From Candidatus Riflebacteria bacterium HGW-Riflebacteria-1 (GTDB lineage: Bacteria > Muiribacteriota > Ozemobacteria > Ozemobacterales > Ozemobacteraceae): 64,000 nt of DNA. The notes beneath the pieces were generated by a model, which made no database searches, was not told the origin of the DNA, and saw only the letters and a list, made by a program, of their open reading frames with translations. How positions within the stretch are numbered: the first letter of the stretch is position 1; each line of letters begins with the position of its first letter. The DNA lies in contig PGYB01000016.1 of NCBI GenBank assembly GCA_002839445.1, forward strand, positions 62,001 through 126,000, in the 5' to 3' direction. Made by a program: the position numbers and the translations under genes. Positions 27,123 to 36,101 of this stretch are shown here, piece by piece.

Positions 27123-30051
27123 GTCTGCGGTTGATAACGATCAGGGTAAGGTCATCGTCGTTCGTGTGGGTCCATTCGTTGTAGGCATCATAAATGCGTT
27201 TATAATAAATTTCCGGGTCAGGGTCGTAAGCGGTAATGAGAAGTTCGCGAAGCCTTTCGTAGCCGAACTCTTCGCCGGCGGCGTTATTCGCTTCGGCAAT
27301 GCCATCAGTGTAAAGTACAAGTGATTCATTCTCGGCAATTGTAAACTCATAATTGCGGTATTTCGGCTTTCTACCAATGCCAAGCGGTGTGGCTACATGT
27401 TCGATGTATTCAGCAGTCATTTGTTGCGGCCTGACAATTAGCGGAAAGCAGTGCCCGGCATTGGCAAAGCTGAATAAGCCGGTTTTCAGGTTGAAGACGA
27501 AATACTGCAGGGTCATCATTCTTTTGAGCTTTTCATTCTTGATAGCGAAAAAGATTTGGTGCAGACGCATTAACAGAGCAGATGGATCTCTTTTTTCGGC
27601 GTCTGAGGCCATGATAACGCCTGCTTTGGCCATTGCCATCATCAGGCCTGCTGGCACGCCATGCCCGGCAACATCGCCGATTACCGCTCCCCAGTTGTCC
27701 TGATCGATTTCGAAACAGTCGTAATAATCGCCGCCAAGCGTGGTCATGACGACGCTTTTGCCATAAATCGCGAATGGCCCGGCCTGAAAATGATTTCCGG
27801 GAAAGAGGTTCTCCTGAACGATGCGAGCAACTTCGAGTTCGCCGAGACCCTCGATTACACGGTTGAAAACGCTGGCAAGGTGGCCAAATTCATCATCATC
27901 GCCGGCGGCAATGCGATGGGTGAAGCGACGGGCGCCTATAGCCATGGTTCCTTCGCCGAGCCCGTGAATTGGTGTGAGAAACTGCGATGACAGCGCGTGC
28001 CCGATGATGACGGTCAGAAGCAGGCTTATCAAGGCGCCGATCATCATAAAGAGGCGAATGTGGCTGACGCGGTTGTCTATCATGGTTTCGGGACAGACAA
28101 AAGCAAGCAGCATGTGGTTTAGATTACGGCCGCGCGCGCAGGCGAAAATGCTGCGCTGGCCTGCATCAGTGAAGCTTCCTGAGTGGCTGTCACTAAATCC
28201 TGAAGCCCTGGCAAATTCTCTTCTGATTGGTACTGGAATGGTTGAAAGCTCTGGCCAGCTTTTCCCGGCATCAACTTTTTGCGCGAAAAACTTTGCCTGC
28301 AGCGGGTTTTTCTGGGCCTGTGCAAAATACTGATCTATGTAATTCTCCTGAAAGCGGTCGTTGTCCCAGATTATCATCAAAATATGCGTGTTCTGATATG
28401 TTGCTCTGTCACCGAAGATATACCAGTAGCCGACTCTGGTGATATTGCCGAGGTTGACCGCGGTTATTCTGCCGGCGAGACGGTATGAATCCCTGATAAA
28501 TTCAGCATTGTCAGGCGACAGCAGGGCGCTGAAAATATCGGTTTTACTGCGTCTGATGATTATGCCGTTGTTGAACTTGAGAATGGCTGCGCCGAGTTGT
28601 GCTATAAAATCCGAACTCTGGCGACTGCCGCGAACCATCGCGAGATCCTTGAATACCATGTTGCCATTGTTGTCGATCAGATACGTTTCGGCGGGCCTGA
28701 AAGATTTAATAAAATCTAACATCTCCTGGTTTTTTTCGCGCGAAAACCTGCTCTCCTGTGGGGTCTGGTTGACCTGCGCGAAGTAGTCATTGAGTCTGCT
28801 GGCAAAGTCTTCTTTAATCTGCGAATAGCGCATGTCGAAATCGCGTATCTGTCGCAGAAGGTCTGCCTGAACTTCATGACGCAGCGATACCCGCATGTTG
28901 TAGAGATAGTCCTGAGCGATGAAGGCGAGAATCGACAATGGCGCAAGATTGGCGAGCATAAACAATCCGGTGAGTTTCCATCTGATCGAAATGAAAGAAA
29001 CGCGATAATTCAGATGAAAATATAGCAGCAGATGAAAAATGATAAGCAGTGCGGCAATGATCGTAAAACGCTGATCTACGAGGATTTTTCTTGACCACGC
29101 TTCAGGTGCTTTTTCGAGCATCGAAAAGCTTCTGACGCCAGAATGCGCGACATCGAGCATTATCAGCAGGCGGTCGTTCTCGAATACCGGTTCCGACAGA
29201 TTTTCGAATTCGGCAAGCGCGCGCGAGAGAACCGGTAACAATTGGTTTGGAACAGGTGTCGCCGGGCTCGCAATATCTGGGCTCAGGGCGTAACCGTTAA
29301 TAAAGTCAGGATTCTGCCGGTTGATAACTTCGACGATTCGCGTAAGTCCGTCGTGTTTTTGCCGCAAACGATCGCTTAGAAAGCACATAAAACTGAGCTT
29401 GCTGCCGATCTGATACCAGATAGAATTGAATCTGCCGCCGAAGTCAGTGAGCAGCGGTTCGGCCTGCTGCCCTGCCAGATAAGGGCGATTAAGATGATCG
29501 GGCAGAAAAATTTTGCCGAGATACTTTCGGATCAGGTTCAGGTTCGTTCGGTTTTTGATGAGCGGGAGCTCTTTGATATTTGTCTGCTGGTCGATGAGAA
29601 GGCTCTCAGCCACCTCTTTAAGGGTAGTGTAAAGCTTTTTCTGTATGTAGCTCAAATTCTTGTGGTCAGTTAAATGTTGATTTACCTGCCCGTCAGCACT
29701 CCAGACGATGAATTCGAAATCACCGGGGTAACGGGCTTTAAGGTTGTCGATGTTGCGGCGCAGGTGTTCAAGCGGATCAGCAGCAGTCTGGCTGCTCTCG
29801 AAAATCTTTTTGAGCAGCATGTGCAGATACCTTGAGCGATTGCTGTACTGCTCAATCTGTTCAAGATTCCTGCGCATGGTAGCCAGGCTGTTCAGGCGAT
29901 TGGCTGAGGTTTTGACCAGATACAGATGATCGAGCCCTGAATGGATAATATAAAGAGGAAAGATCAGAAAGCAGAAAACGCCGATCAGCAGGGGCAGAAT
30001 TTTTGCCGCGTGGCCGGCTTTTTCACCACTTGCAGATTCAGGCTGTTTCAT
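27112..30051 (-). CDS. Class B double-sensor HAMP-SpoIIE phosphatase (pair 3, B3)
   Basis: This 979-residue protein starts inside the end of A4 (14-bp overlap), with AGGAG 14 nt upstream of the ATG. Pairs 4 and 3 therefore read as one transcription unit. Sensor 1 shows FIVWSADG, LTDHKNL and LPDHLNRPYL. Sensor 2 has YWYIFGD and W-x5-Q-x3-Y. HAMP has DDEFGHL. Phosphatase motifs are GGDYYD, GDVAGHGVPAG, NAGHCFP, YTDGIAE and DDDLT. All catalytic positions are present. Confidence 0.92.
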   Translation of the reverse strand: MKQPESASGEKAGHAAKILPLLIGVFCFLIFPLYIIHSGLDHLYLVKTSANRLNSLATMRRNLEQIEQYSNRSRYLHMLLKKIFESSQTAADPLEHLRRNIDNLKARYPGDFEFIVWSADGQVNQHLTDHKNLSYIQKKLYTTLKEVAESLLIDQQTNIKELPLIKNRTNLNLIRKYLGKIFLPDHLNRPYLAGQQAEPLLTDFGGRFNSIWYQIGSKLSFMCFLSDRLRQKHDGLTRIVEVINRQNPDFINGYALSPDIASPATPVPNQLLPVLSRALAEFENLSEPVFENDRLLIMLDVAHSGVRSFSMLEKAPEAWSRKILVDQRFTIIAALLIIFHLLLYFHLNYRVSFISIRWKLTGLFMLANLAPLSILAFIAQDYLYNMRVSLRHEVQADLLRQIRDFDMRYSQIKEDFASRLNDYFAQVNQTPQESRFSREKNQEMLDFIKSFRPAETYLIDNNGNMVFKDLAMVRGSRQSSDFIAQLGAAILKFNNGIIIRRSKTDIFSALLSPDNAEFIRDSYRLAGRITAVNLGNITRVGYWYIFGDRATYQNTHILMIIWDNDRFQENYIDQYFAQAQKNPLQAKFFAQKVDAGKSWPELSTIPVPIRREFARASGFSDSHSGSFTDAGQRSIFACARGRNLNHMLLAFVCPETMIDNRVSHIRLFMMIGALISLLLTVIIGHALSSQFLTPIHGLGEGTMAIGARRFTHRIAAGDDDEFGHLASVFNRVIEGLGELEVARIVQENLFPGNHFQAGPFAIYGKSVVMTTLGGDYYDCFEIDQDNWGAVIGDVAGHGVPAGLMMAMAKAGVIMASDAEKRDPSALLMRLHQIFFAIKNEKLKRMMTLQYFVFNLKTGLFSFANAGHCFPLIVRPQQMTAEYIEHVATPLGIGRKPKYRNYEFTIAENESLVLYTDGIAEANNAAGEEFGYERLRELLITAYDPDPEIYYKRIYDAYNEWTHTNDDDLTLIVINRRHEK

Positions 30052-33004
30052 GCTCTGGCGCGGGCTCCTGTTTTTTCTGGCCGGTATACACCAGTATAAC
30101 TATTGTGAGGTCGTCCTGAGCCCCTTCGTCACCGAGATGTTTCATATAGTTCTGATAAATGTTGTTATAAAAAGTTTCTGCGTTTTCGTTCCAGCAGTTT
30201 TTCAGAAGAATCTTGAGATTGTCATAACCCAGCTCTTCACCGCTGCTGTTACGTGCTTCGACAATTCCATCGGTATAAAACACTATCGCGTCGCCGGGCG
30301 CGAAGTCTATGGTAATTTCAGAATAATTCGGCTTTTTAAAGGCGCCCAGAGCGGCGCCGGCCAGAGTCAGTTCTTCTGCGCTATCCTGGCTTTTTCTGAT
30401 GATTATTGGCGAACAGGCTCCGGCATTGGCATAGGTTGCTTTGCCGTTTTGCGCTTCGACGCAAAGATACTGAAAGGTCATGATCTTTTTCTGTTTTTTG
30501 GTTTTGGAAGCATAGATCAGCCCATGTAGCCGGTTCAGCAGAGCGAGCGGTTGGTCGAGCAGATCTTCAGACTGAATGATGCCGGCCTTTGCCATGGCCA
30601 TGATCAATGCCGCGCCGACACCGTGACCGGCAACGTCGCCAAGCAGAACACTGAATTTATCATTGGTGATTTCGATGTGATCAAAATAGTCGCCGCCAAG
30701 CTCGCCCATGGCAATGCTGCGGCCAAACAAACTGAAACAGCCAGTTTCGATCTGCTGCTGTGGCAGCAGCTGTTCTTGAATGGCTCCAGCTACCGACAGT
30801 TCTTCGAGATCAATCATGACATCGTTGAAAATGCCGCCCATAGAACCAAATTCATCACGGCCAAGGTCGGGCAGCCGGTGCTTGAAATTCTTGTTTTCAA
30901 TGGCATGGGCACCGGCTGTAAGCAGATGCAACGGCACCAGAAAACTCTGGCTCAGCACCTGTGATAGAGCCAGCGTCATCAGCAGACTCAATATCGCAAA
31001 AACAATGAGCTGGCGCCGCTGGTTACGGATAATCGCGTCGATTTTTTCGAGCGGATAAAGGCCGATGAGCTTGTATTCCTTGATATATCTGCCTTCAAAA
31101 CCCATTGCCAGATATTGTTGTTCCTCATAAGTCATAAACCTGATTTCATCGGCTGGATACGTAGTCAATGTTGCTGCAAAATCTTTGACATTAATATCTT
31201 GAAAGGCTTCTTTAGGCACGGTATAGCGGAAATCATTGATAGCCAGTATCTTCATGCCAAGCTGGTTGCGGTTGGCCTGCGGGATATATGTGCTGAGGAA
31301 ATCATGCTGAAAAGGCAATCTGCGTATATTTGCGACAAAAAAGTAGTCTGCTGTTTTTGAGCCTTTAAGGTGCATGGTGTCGAGAATAGATGGGTGAATG
31401 TTGCGGCCGAAGCCCCATTCGATAAAGTTTCCGCGATTACGCAGCATTTCAAATATGAAATTTACAAGTGGTTTCTGGGTTACCGACTCAAGCAGCAGTT
31501 CTATTTCAGTAGCAGCCTTGTCAGAAACTTTTGTTCCGTTAATCTTGTCGAGGAAAAATTGCCCGACCTTTCTCGTATACTCACGCTGACTAAGACTTTG
31601 ATCACTTGCCGTTTTATAGCTCTCGGGCATGATGCCCTTCTTGTCATCGATAACGCCTTCTTCTGTGCCGATCAGGTGACTTCGGCTGGCCACCAGGACA
31701 ACTTTCCAGTCGGCGTTGCGCGAAAGTTTTCCGGTAAAAGACTTGATTACTTCGTCATTTAATGACTGGGTAGACAGCTTCTCGATCAATTCTTTTTCGG
31801 CAATTTTCTTGGAAGTCAGAGCTTTGGCATATTCAATTTCGATTTTTTCGTCAAAATCCTGAACGAACTGAATGCCTTTGTCGTGCATCTCGCGCAGCAG
31901 GTTGTCGCGTTTCTGGTCAAGAAAATCCGAGCCGATAAAGAACAGCACGATCAGTGGCAGACCGTTGGCAAAAAAGAACAGAAAGCGGAGCTTCCAGCGC
32001 AGAGAAAGGTTATCAGGCATCTCACGAACTATCAGGCCATAAGAATATCTGCCGGCAATGATCGAAGCCATTAGAAAGAAAATGGCCGCAATAATGGCTG
32101 GCAGAACCAGTCGGTCATTTGTCAGGCTGGATTTTTCAATATATCCGAGAACAGTAAGTCCGTGGTTGAGAAATCTGGGAAAGACGATTAAGTCTTTAGT
32201 CTGTATCTGAGATTGTTTGCCCTGCTCATGCTGGCGAAGAGCTTCTTCAACCTGGCCTCGATGTAGCTCCGGGATATCAGAGTGTCTGAAGCCATTTTTT
32301 TCGGCGATTGAAAAGCGATAAACGCCATTTGTGCTGCTGACGAATTCATTGACAGTGTTCCATACGCCATTGCTTGATTCAAGATCTGAGTTTTTAACAA
32401 GAATTGTAATATAATATTCATGTACAAAGCCGGTCCAGATCATGGGTTTTTCAAAGATACTGTCGGGATACATCAGGTGTGGCTCTTCCGGGTTTCTGCT
32501 GCGATCGAGGTGCTCAAGGTTAAGTTGTGGTCCCAGGAGTCGACCACTGGCAAGGTAGGCTTCTTCACTGATTTTTGCATTAGAAGACAGCGCGTATCTG
32601 GCCAGCGTATCCACCGCCAGCTCCCATTCTTTGACGTCTTCGAGAGCAAAAGAGCTGGTCGCAATGCCGGTTTTCTGGTTGTACAGAATATAGTCAAAAT
32701 TGAGCTGCTGCCTGAACTCTGCAAGTTTTTGTGAAATGGTTTCTCTGGCATTTTCTCTGGCAATTGAAGATTTTGAAAATCGCGCATTCAGAAAATTGCA
32801 GTAGAACGCCTCATTGTTGGCATATTGCTGCAGATTTTGATAGAAACTTCTGAGCGTTTCGCCATGTTTCTGCAACTGGTTCTGTCTGCTTTGCTCGTTT
32901 GAATAAATGAATCCATAAACAACGAGAAGGCCCGGCAGACCGACAAAGCAGAGCATGAACAGCAACCAGTAAAAGGCTTTCTGCAGATGTTTATTTATGC
33001 TCAT
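30038..33004 (-). CDS. Class A double-sensor HAMP-SpoIIE phosphatase (pair 4, A4)
   Basis: This 988-residue protein overlaps B4 by 4 bp (ATGA), with GGAG about 9 nt upstream. Sensor 1 carries LLGPQ followed by an NPEEPHLMYPDS stretch. The TM2/TM3 region has LRFLFFFANGLP. Sensor 2 has EIELLLESVTQ and EWGFG. HAMP has RDEFGSM. The phosphatase has GGDYFD, GDVAGHGVGAA, NAGACSP (Ala in place of the second Gly), YTDGIVE and QDDLT. Catalytic residues are intact. Confidence 0.92.
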   Translation of the reverse strand: MSINKHLQKAFYWLLFMLCFVGLPGLLVVYGFIYSNEQSRQNQLQKHGETLRSFYQNLQQYANNEAFYCNFLNARFSKSSIARENARETISQKLAEFRQQLNFDYILYNQKTGIATSSFALEDVKEWELAVDTLARYALSSNAKISEEAYLASGRLLGPQLNLEHLDRSRNPEEPHLMYPDSIFEKPMIWTGFVHEYYITILVKNSDLESSNGVWNTVNEFVSSTNGVYRFSIAEKNGFRHSDIPELHRGQVEEALRQHEQGKQSQIQTKDLIVFPRFLNHGLTVLGYIEKSSLTNDRLVLPAIIAAIFFLMASIIAGRYSYGLIVREMPDNLSLRWKLRFLFFFANGLPLIVLFFIGSDFLDQKRDNLLREMHDKGIQFVQDFDEKIEIEYAKALTSKKIAEKELIEKLSTQSLNDEVIKSFTGKLSRNADWKVVLVASRSHLIGTEEGVIDDKKGIMPESYKTASDQSLSQREYTRKVGQFFLDKINGTKVSDKAATEIELLLESVTQKPLVNFIFEMLRNRGNFIEWGFGRNIHPSILDTMHLKGSKTADYFFVANIRRLPFQHDFLSTYIPQANRNQLGMKILAINDFRYTVPKEAFQDINVKDFAATLTTYPADEIRFMTYEEQQYLAMGFEGRYIKEYKLIGLYPLEKIDAIIRNQRRQLIVFAILSLLMTLALSQVLSQSFLVPLHLLTAGAHAIENKNFKHRLPDLGRDEFGSMGGIFNDVMIDLEELSVAGAIQEQLLPQQQIETGCFSLFGRSIAMGELGGDYFDHIEITNDKFSVLLGDVAGHGVGAALIMAMAKAGIIQSEDLLDQPLALLNRLHGLIYASKTKKQKKIMTFQYLCVEAQNGKATYANAGACSPIIIRKSQDSAEELTLAGAALGAFKKPNYSEITIDFAPGDAIVFYTDGIVEARNSSGEELGYDNLKILLKNCWNENAETFYNNIYQNYMKHLGDEGAQDDLTIVILVYTGQKKQEPAPEHETA

Positions 33005-35943
33005 GCTGCAGTCTCCAGCTGCCCAAACTTTATCAAAACCATGGTTATATCATCATCTGCCTTTAAAGACCAGGCCAGATATGCTGCAAATATGCGCTGA
33101 TAGTAGGTTTCGAGATTCTCACTGTATTCACGCCGCAACATTTCATTGAAGCGGTCAAAGCCCATTTCGAGGCCGTCGGCATTCTGCGCCTCGATAATGC
33201 CGTCTGTATAGAGAAGCAGAATGTCGCCGCTTTCCAGTTGCCCCGAGAGATCCTCATATTTGGCTCTTTTGGATATGCCAAGAGGTGAACCTATCGACTG
33301 AATCAGTAAAATATCATTGCCGCGATCCCTTATCCGTGCAGGAAAGCAGTGCCCGGCATTCGAAAACAGATACTCACCGCTCGTCGAATTGACGCAGAAA
33401 TACTGGCAGGTCATCATACGCTTTATCTTGCTGCTTTTTATTTTGAAAATGACTTTGTGCAGCAAAGCCAGCATCTGGGCTGGTTTTGTTTTCTCTTCGC
33501 CGGTTATCAGAACCGAAGCTTTGGCCATAGCCATCAGCAGAGCCGCCGGCACTCCGTGACCTGCTACATCGCCCATAAGTATGCCGATCTGGTGATCGTT
33601 GATCGCGAAAAAATCGTAGTAGTCGCCGCCAAGTCGACTCATTGAAACGCTTTTTCCATAAACTTCGAGTTCGTGCTGTTTAAGATTCTCAAGCGGGAAA
33701 AGGTTTTCCTGAACTATCTTGGCAACTTCAAGGTCTTCAAGACTCTCGATAGCGCTGTTAAAAACCGAACCGAGATGTCCGAATTCATCCTGCGCGTCAA
33801 TCTGCAGGCGATAACGGAAATCCTGGCGGCCGATAGCCTGAACTCCCTTTTCGAGCTCTTTCACCGGTTCCATGAACTGCGCAGAAAGAAGACGGCCAAT
33901 ACCGACAGTAAGAAGCAGGCTCAACATGGCGAATATTATCAGCCTGGTTCTTAGCGTATTGACCTGACTGTTGATGCTGTCAAGCGGAAACAGCCCGACG
34001 AAAGCTATTCTGTCGAGCTGGCGCCCGATGGTGCCAAAGGCGGCGTAATCTTTGCCGGCAAGACTCAGGCTGTCGTTTCTGACCACTTTCAGACTGAAAG
34101 CCTGCCTGAAAAGGTTGAATATCTCCTGTTCCGGCTGTTGGGTTTCCGGGTAAGTAACGCCATTGTTCTCAACAATGGCGAAGCAGCGTATCTTGCTCGC
34201 ATTCTTGTTTAGCTCGTCGATTCGCTGCTTGACATATGACTGCTGTAGAACTGAATGTGTCCATGACAAAACCATGATGTTAGTGAATTTACGATTCCTG
34301 ACATCGCCCAGAAAATTCCAGTAATACTGTCGGCCTTCTGCGCCCATCTGTTCCGGGCCTACTTTTTTGATTCGACGGAGAAATTGATGAAAAACGATTT
34401 TCTTGGTGCCGAGAAAATCTTCGGCTGCGTTTTTCCGCGACATTCTGACGTTTTTGAACATGTCAGGGTGGGAATAGGTTTTCAGGTTAATGTAGGTCAG
34501 AAGATTCCTGCCCATGTTCGCAAAAAACAGTCCTGAACGGTTAGAGCCGGGGTAGCCTGACTGGAACTTTCCGTTCTCGTCAGTCAATACAAAATCATAA
34601 GGATTCGTATCGATAATAGCATTTCTGAAGGCTTGATGATCATTGAGTTTAACAGACTGACCAGTATTGTCTGCATTAATGGCGTCGACGCCGCGGTTCA
34701 ACTTATCGGCATATTCAGCCTTGATCAGCTCATAACGCGCGTCAAAATCTTTAAGAAGGGAAGCAGTCTGCTCGTGAGCCTGGTCAATGAGAAGGCGTCT
34801 TGTCTGCTGAAGATATTCGTAGCCAAGAAACCCCAGAATCATCAGCGGCAGACCGTTTGCGTAGATGAACAAAATCGCCAGCTTGTATCTGATTGAAACC
34901 AGGCCGGCTCTTCTGAAAAAGAGATACAAAGCCCCGATTGTCAGTATAATAAGCAGTATAGCGCATGAAAGAATCGCTATGCGTGCCGCCCCGACGTTGA
35001 TGAGTTGCCCCTTCTTTTCCACCAGACTGAATCCCATTATCGATTGCGTTACCATTCGCGCCAGTATCAGATAATTTTCGGTCTCAAGCCGGGGTTCCGA
35101 AAAATGCTGAAATTTCTTGAGTTCTATGAGTATTTCTTCTGAGGCGGCGAGTGCGCTGCCGGTGAACACCACATTTTCGCTGGTAAGTTCGATGATACCG
35201 ATCTGATATCCTGGCTTAGATGCTTTGTTTATGCCGGCTACCAGCTTTTCGAGATATCGCGTCGATTCTACTGCCTCGTGACTGATCTGTGCGAACAGGC
35301 CAATGTTTTCGCCGATCTGATACCAGAAATTCGATTTGTCCTGATCTGAAGATGCGATTAAACATTCGCCGAGACTGGCTCGCAACAAGGGCAGGTTCAT
35401 ATGCTCGGGCACCAGGAATGCCCCAAGATAACTGCGCAGAATATTTATGCGACGTTCGATAACCGGCAGAAGTTCAGGGTTACCAGGGTAGTTCGCTGTG
35501 CTGTCTTTTGTTATCTCACTGAACACCTCATACAGGGTTTTTACTATGTAACGAAACCCCTTTTCGTCAGTAAGATCTTCAATGATTTCACCGCTGGCAT
35601 TCCAGACGATAAATCTGAACATGCCCGGGTTCTTATCTTTTAAATGTGCCAAAGCACTTTTTAGATAACCGGCCGGGTTCTGATTTGCTTCTGCTATGTC
35701 AAAAACCCGCTTAAGGAGCGCGTGGTGAAAGTGCCGGCTGTTGCGGTATTGCAGAAGCTTTTCGAGGTTCTGCTCGAGCGCGCGATATAGTTCCTGTTTC
35801 TGAAGGCTCTGTCTGGTTGAGAGCAGACTGTCCAGCCCGACATCAAGCAGAAAAAGCGGGAAAATTACGAAGCACAATATCATTCCGCTCCAGAAGGCGA
35901 TCGGCCATCTGCGATTCAGCGGCAGTTGCGCGTTAGAGCTCAT
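33001..35943 (-). CDS. Class B double-sensor HAMP-SpoIIE phosphatase (pair 4, B4)
   Basis: This 980-residue protein heads the run B4-A4-B3-A3. GGCGGG lies shortly before its ATG. Sensor 1 has FIVWNASG, LTDEKGF and VPEHMNLPLL. The TM2/TM3 region has LAILFIYANGLP. Sensor 2 shows YYWNFLGD. HAMP has QDEFGHL. The phosphatase motifs are GGDYYD, GDVAGHGVPAA, NAGHCFP, YTDGIIE and DDDIT, all canonical. The 158-bp gap upstream holds a terminator-like hairpin for pair 5 and a weak promoter candidate, so this gene probably begins its own transcript. Confidence 0.92.
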   Translation of the reverse strand: MSSNAQLPLNRRWPIAFWSGMILCFVIFPLFLLDVGLDSLLSTRQSLQKQELYRALEQNLEKLLQYRNSRHFHHALLKRVFDIAEANQNPAGYLKSALAHLKDKNPGMFRFIVWNASGEIIEDLTDEKGFRYIVKTLYEVFSEITKDSTANYPGNPELLPVIERRINILRSYLGAFLVPEHMNLPLLRASLGECLIASSDQDKSNFWYQIGENIGLFAQISHEAVESTRYLEKLVAGINKASKPGYQIGIIELTSENVVFTGSALAASEEILIELKKFQHFSEPRLETENYLILARMVTQSIMGFSLVEKKGQLINVGAARIAILSCAILLIILTIGALYLFFRRAGLVSIRYKLAILFIYANGLPLMILGFLGYEYLQQTRRLLIDQAHEQTASLLKDFDARYELIKAEYADKLNRGVDAINADNTGQSVKLNDHQAFRNAIIDTNPYDFVLTDENGKFQSGYPGSNRSGLFFANMGRNLLTYINLKTYSHPDMFKNVRMSRKNAAEDFLGTKKIVFHQFLRRIKKVGPEQMGAEGRQYYWNFLGDVRNRKFTNIMVLSWTHSVLQQSYVKQRIDELNKNASKIRCFAIVENNGVTYPETQQPEQEIFNLFRQAFSLKVVRNDSLSLAGKDYAAFGTIGRQLDRIAFVGLFPLDSINSQVNTLRTRLIIFAMLSLLLTVGIGRLLSAQFMEPVKELEKGVQAIGRQDFRYRLQIDAQDEFGHLGSVFNSAIESLEDLEVAKIVQENLFPLENLKQHELEVYGKSVSMSRLGGDYYDFFAINDHQIGILMGDVAGHGVPAALLMAMAKASVLITGEEKTKPAQMLALLHKVIFKIKSSKIKRMMTCQYFCVNSTSGEYLFSNAGHCFPARIRDRGNDILLIQSIGSPLGISKRAKYEDLSGQLESGDILLLYTDGIIEAQNADGLEMGFDRFNEMLRREYSENLETYYQRIFAAYLAWSLKADDDITMVLIKFGQLETAA

Positions 35944-35999
35944 TTTTACCCGCCAGCCATACCATAGGTCAGTTCCTGTTAACAGATAAAATCCGTTTA

Positions 36000-36028
36000 A
36001 GGATACCGCAAAGCGCGCGATTTAGCAA
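36000..36028 (-). promoter_or_regulatory. Putative promoter of the B4-A4-B3-A3 run
   Basis: On the minus strand TTGCTA (36028-36023) and TATCCT (36005-36000) are 17 bp apart, 57 bp before the B4 start. Match to consensus is moderate. Confidence 0.3.
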
Positions 36029-36040
36029 AATACGGTAAAT

Positions 36041-36072
36041 ACAAAAACTACCGGGCGACTCTGTTTAGCCCG
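36041..36072 (-). terminator. Probable terminator after A5
   Basis: On the minus strand CGGGC and GCCCG pair around a loop of about 12 nt (36072-36051), followed by TAGTTTTTGT. It lies 30 bp after the A5 stop and separates pair 5 from pair 4. The stem is short. Confidence 0.45.
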
Positions 36073-36101
36073 ATGCAGGATAAGTGAATAGAAACTTCTG
36101 G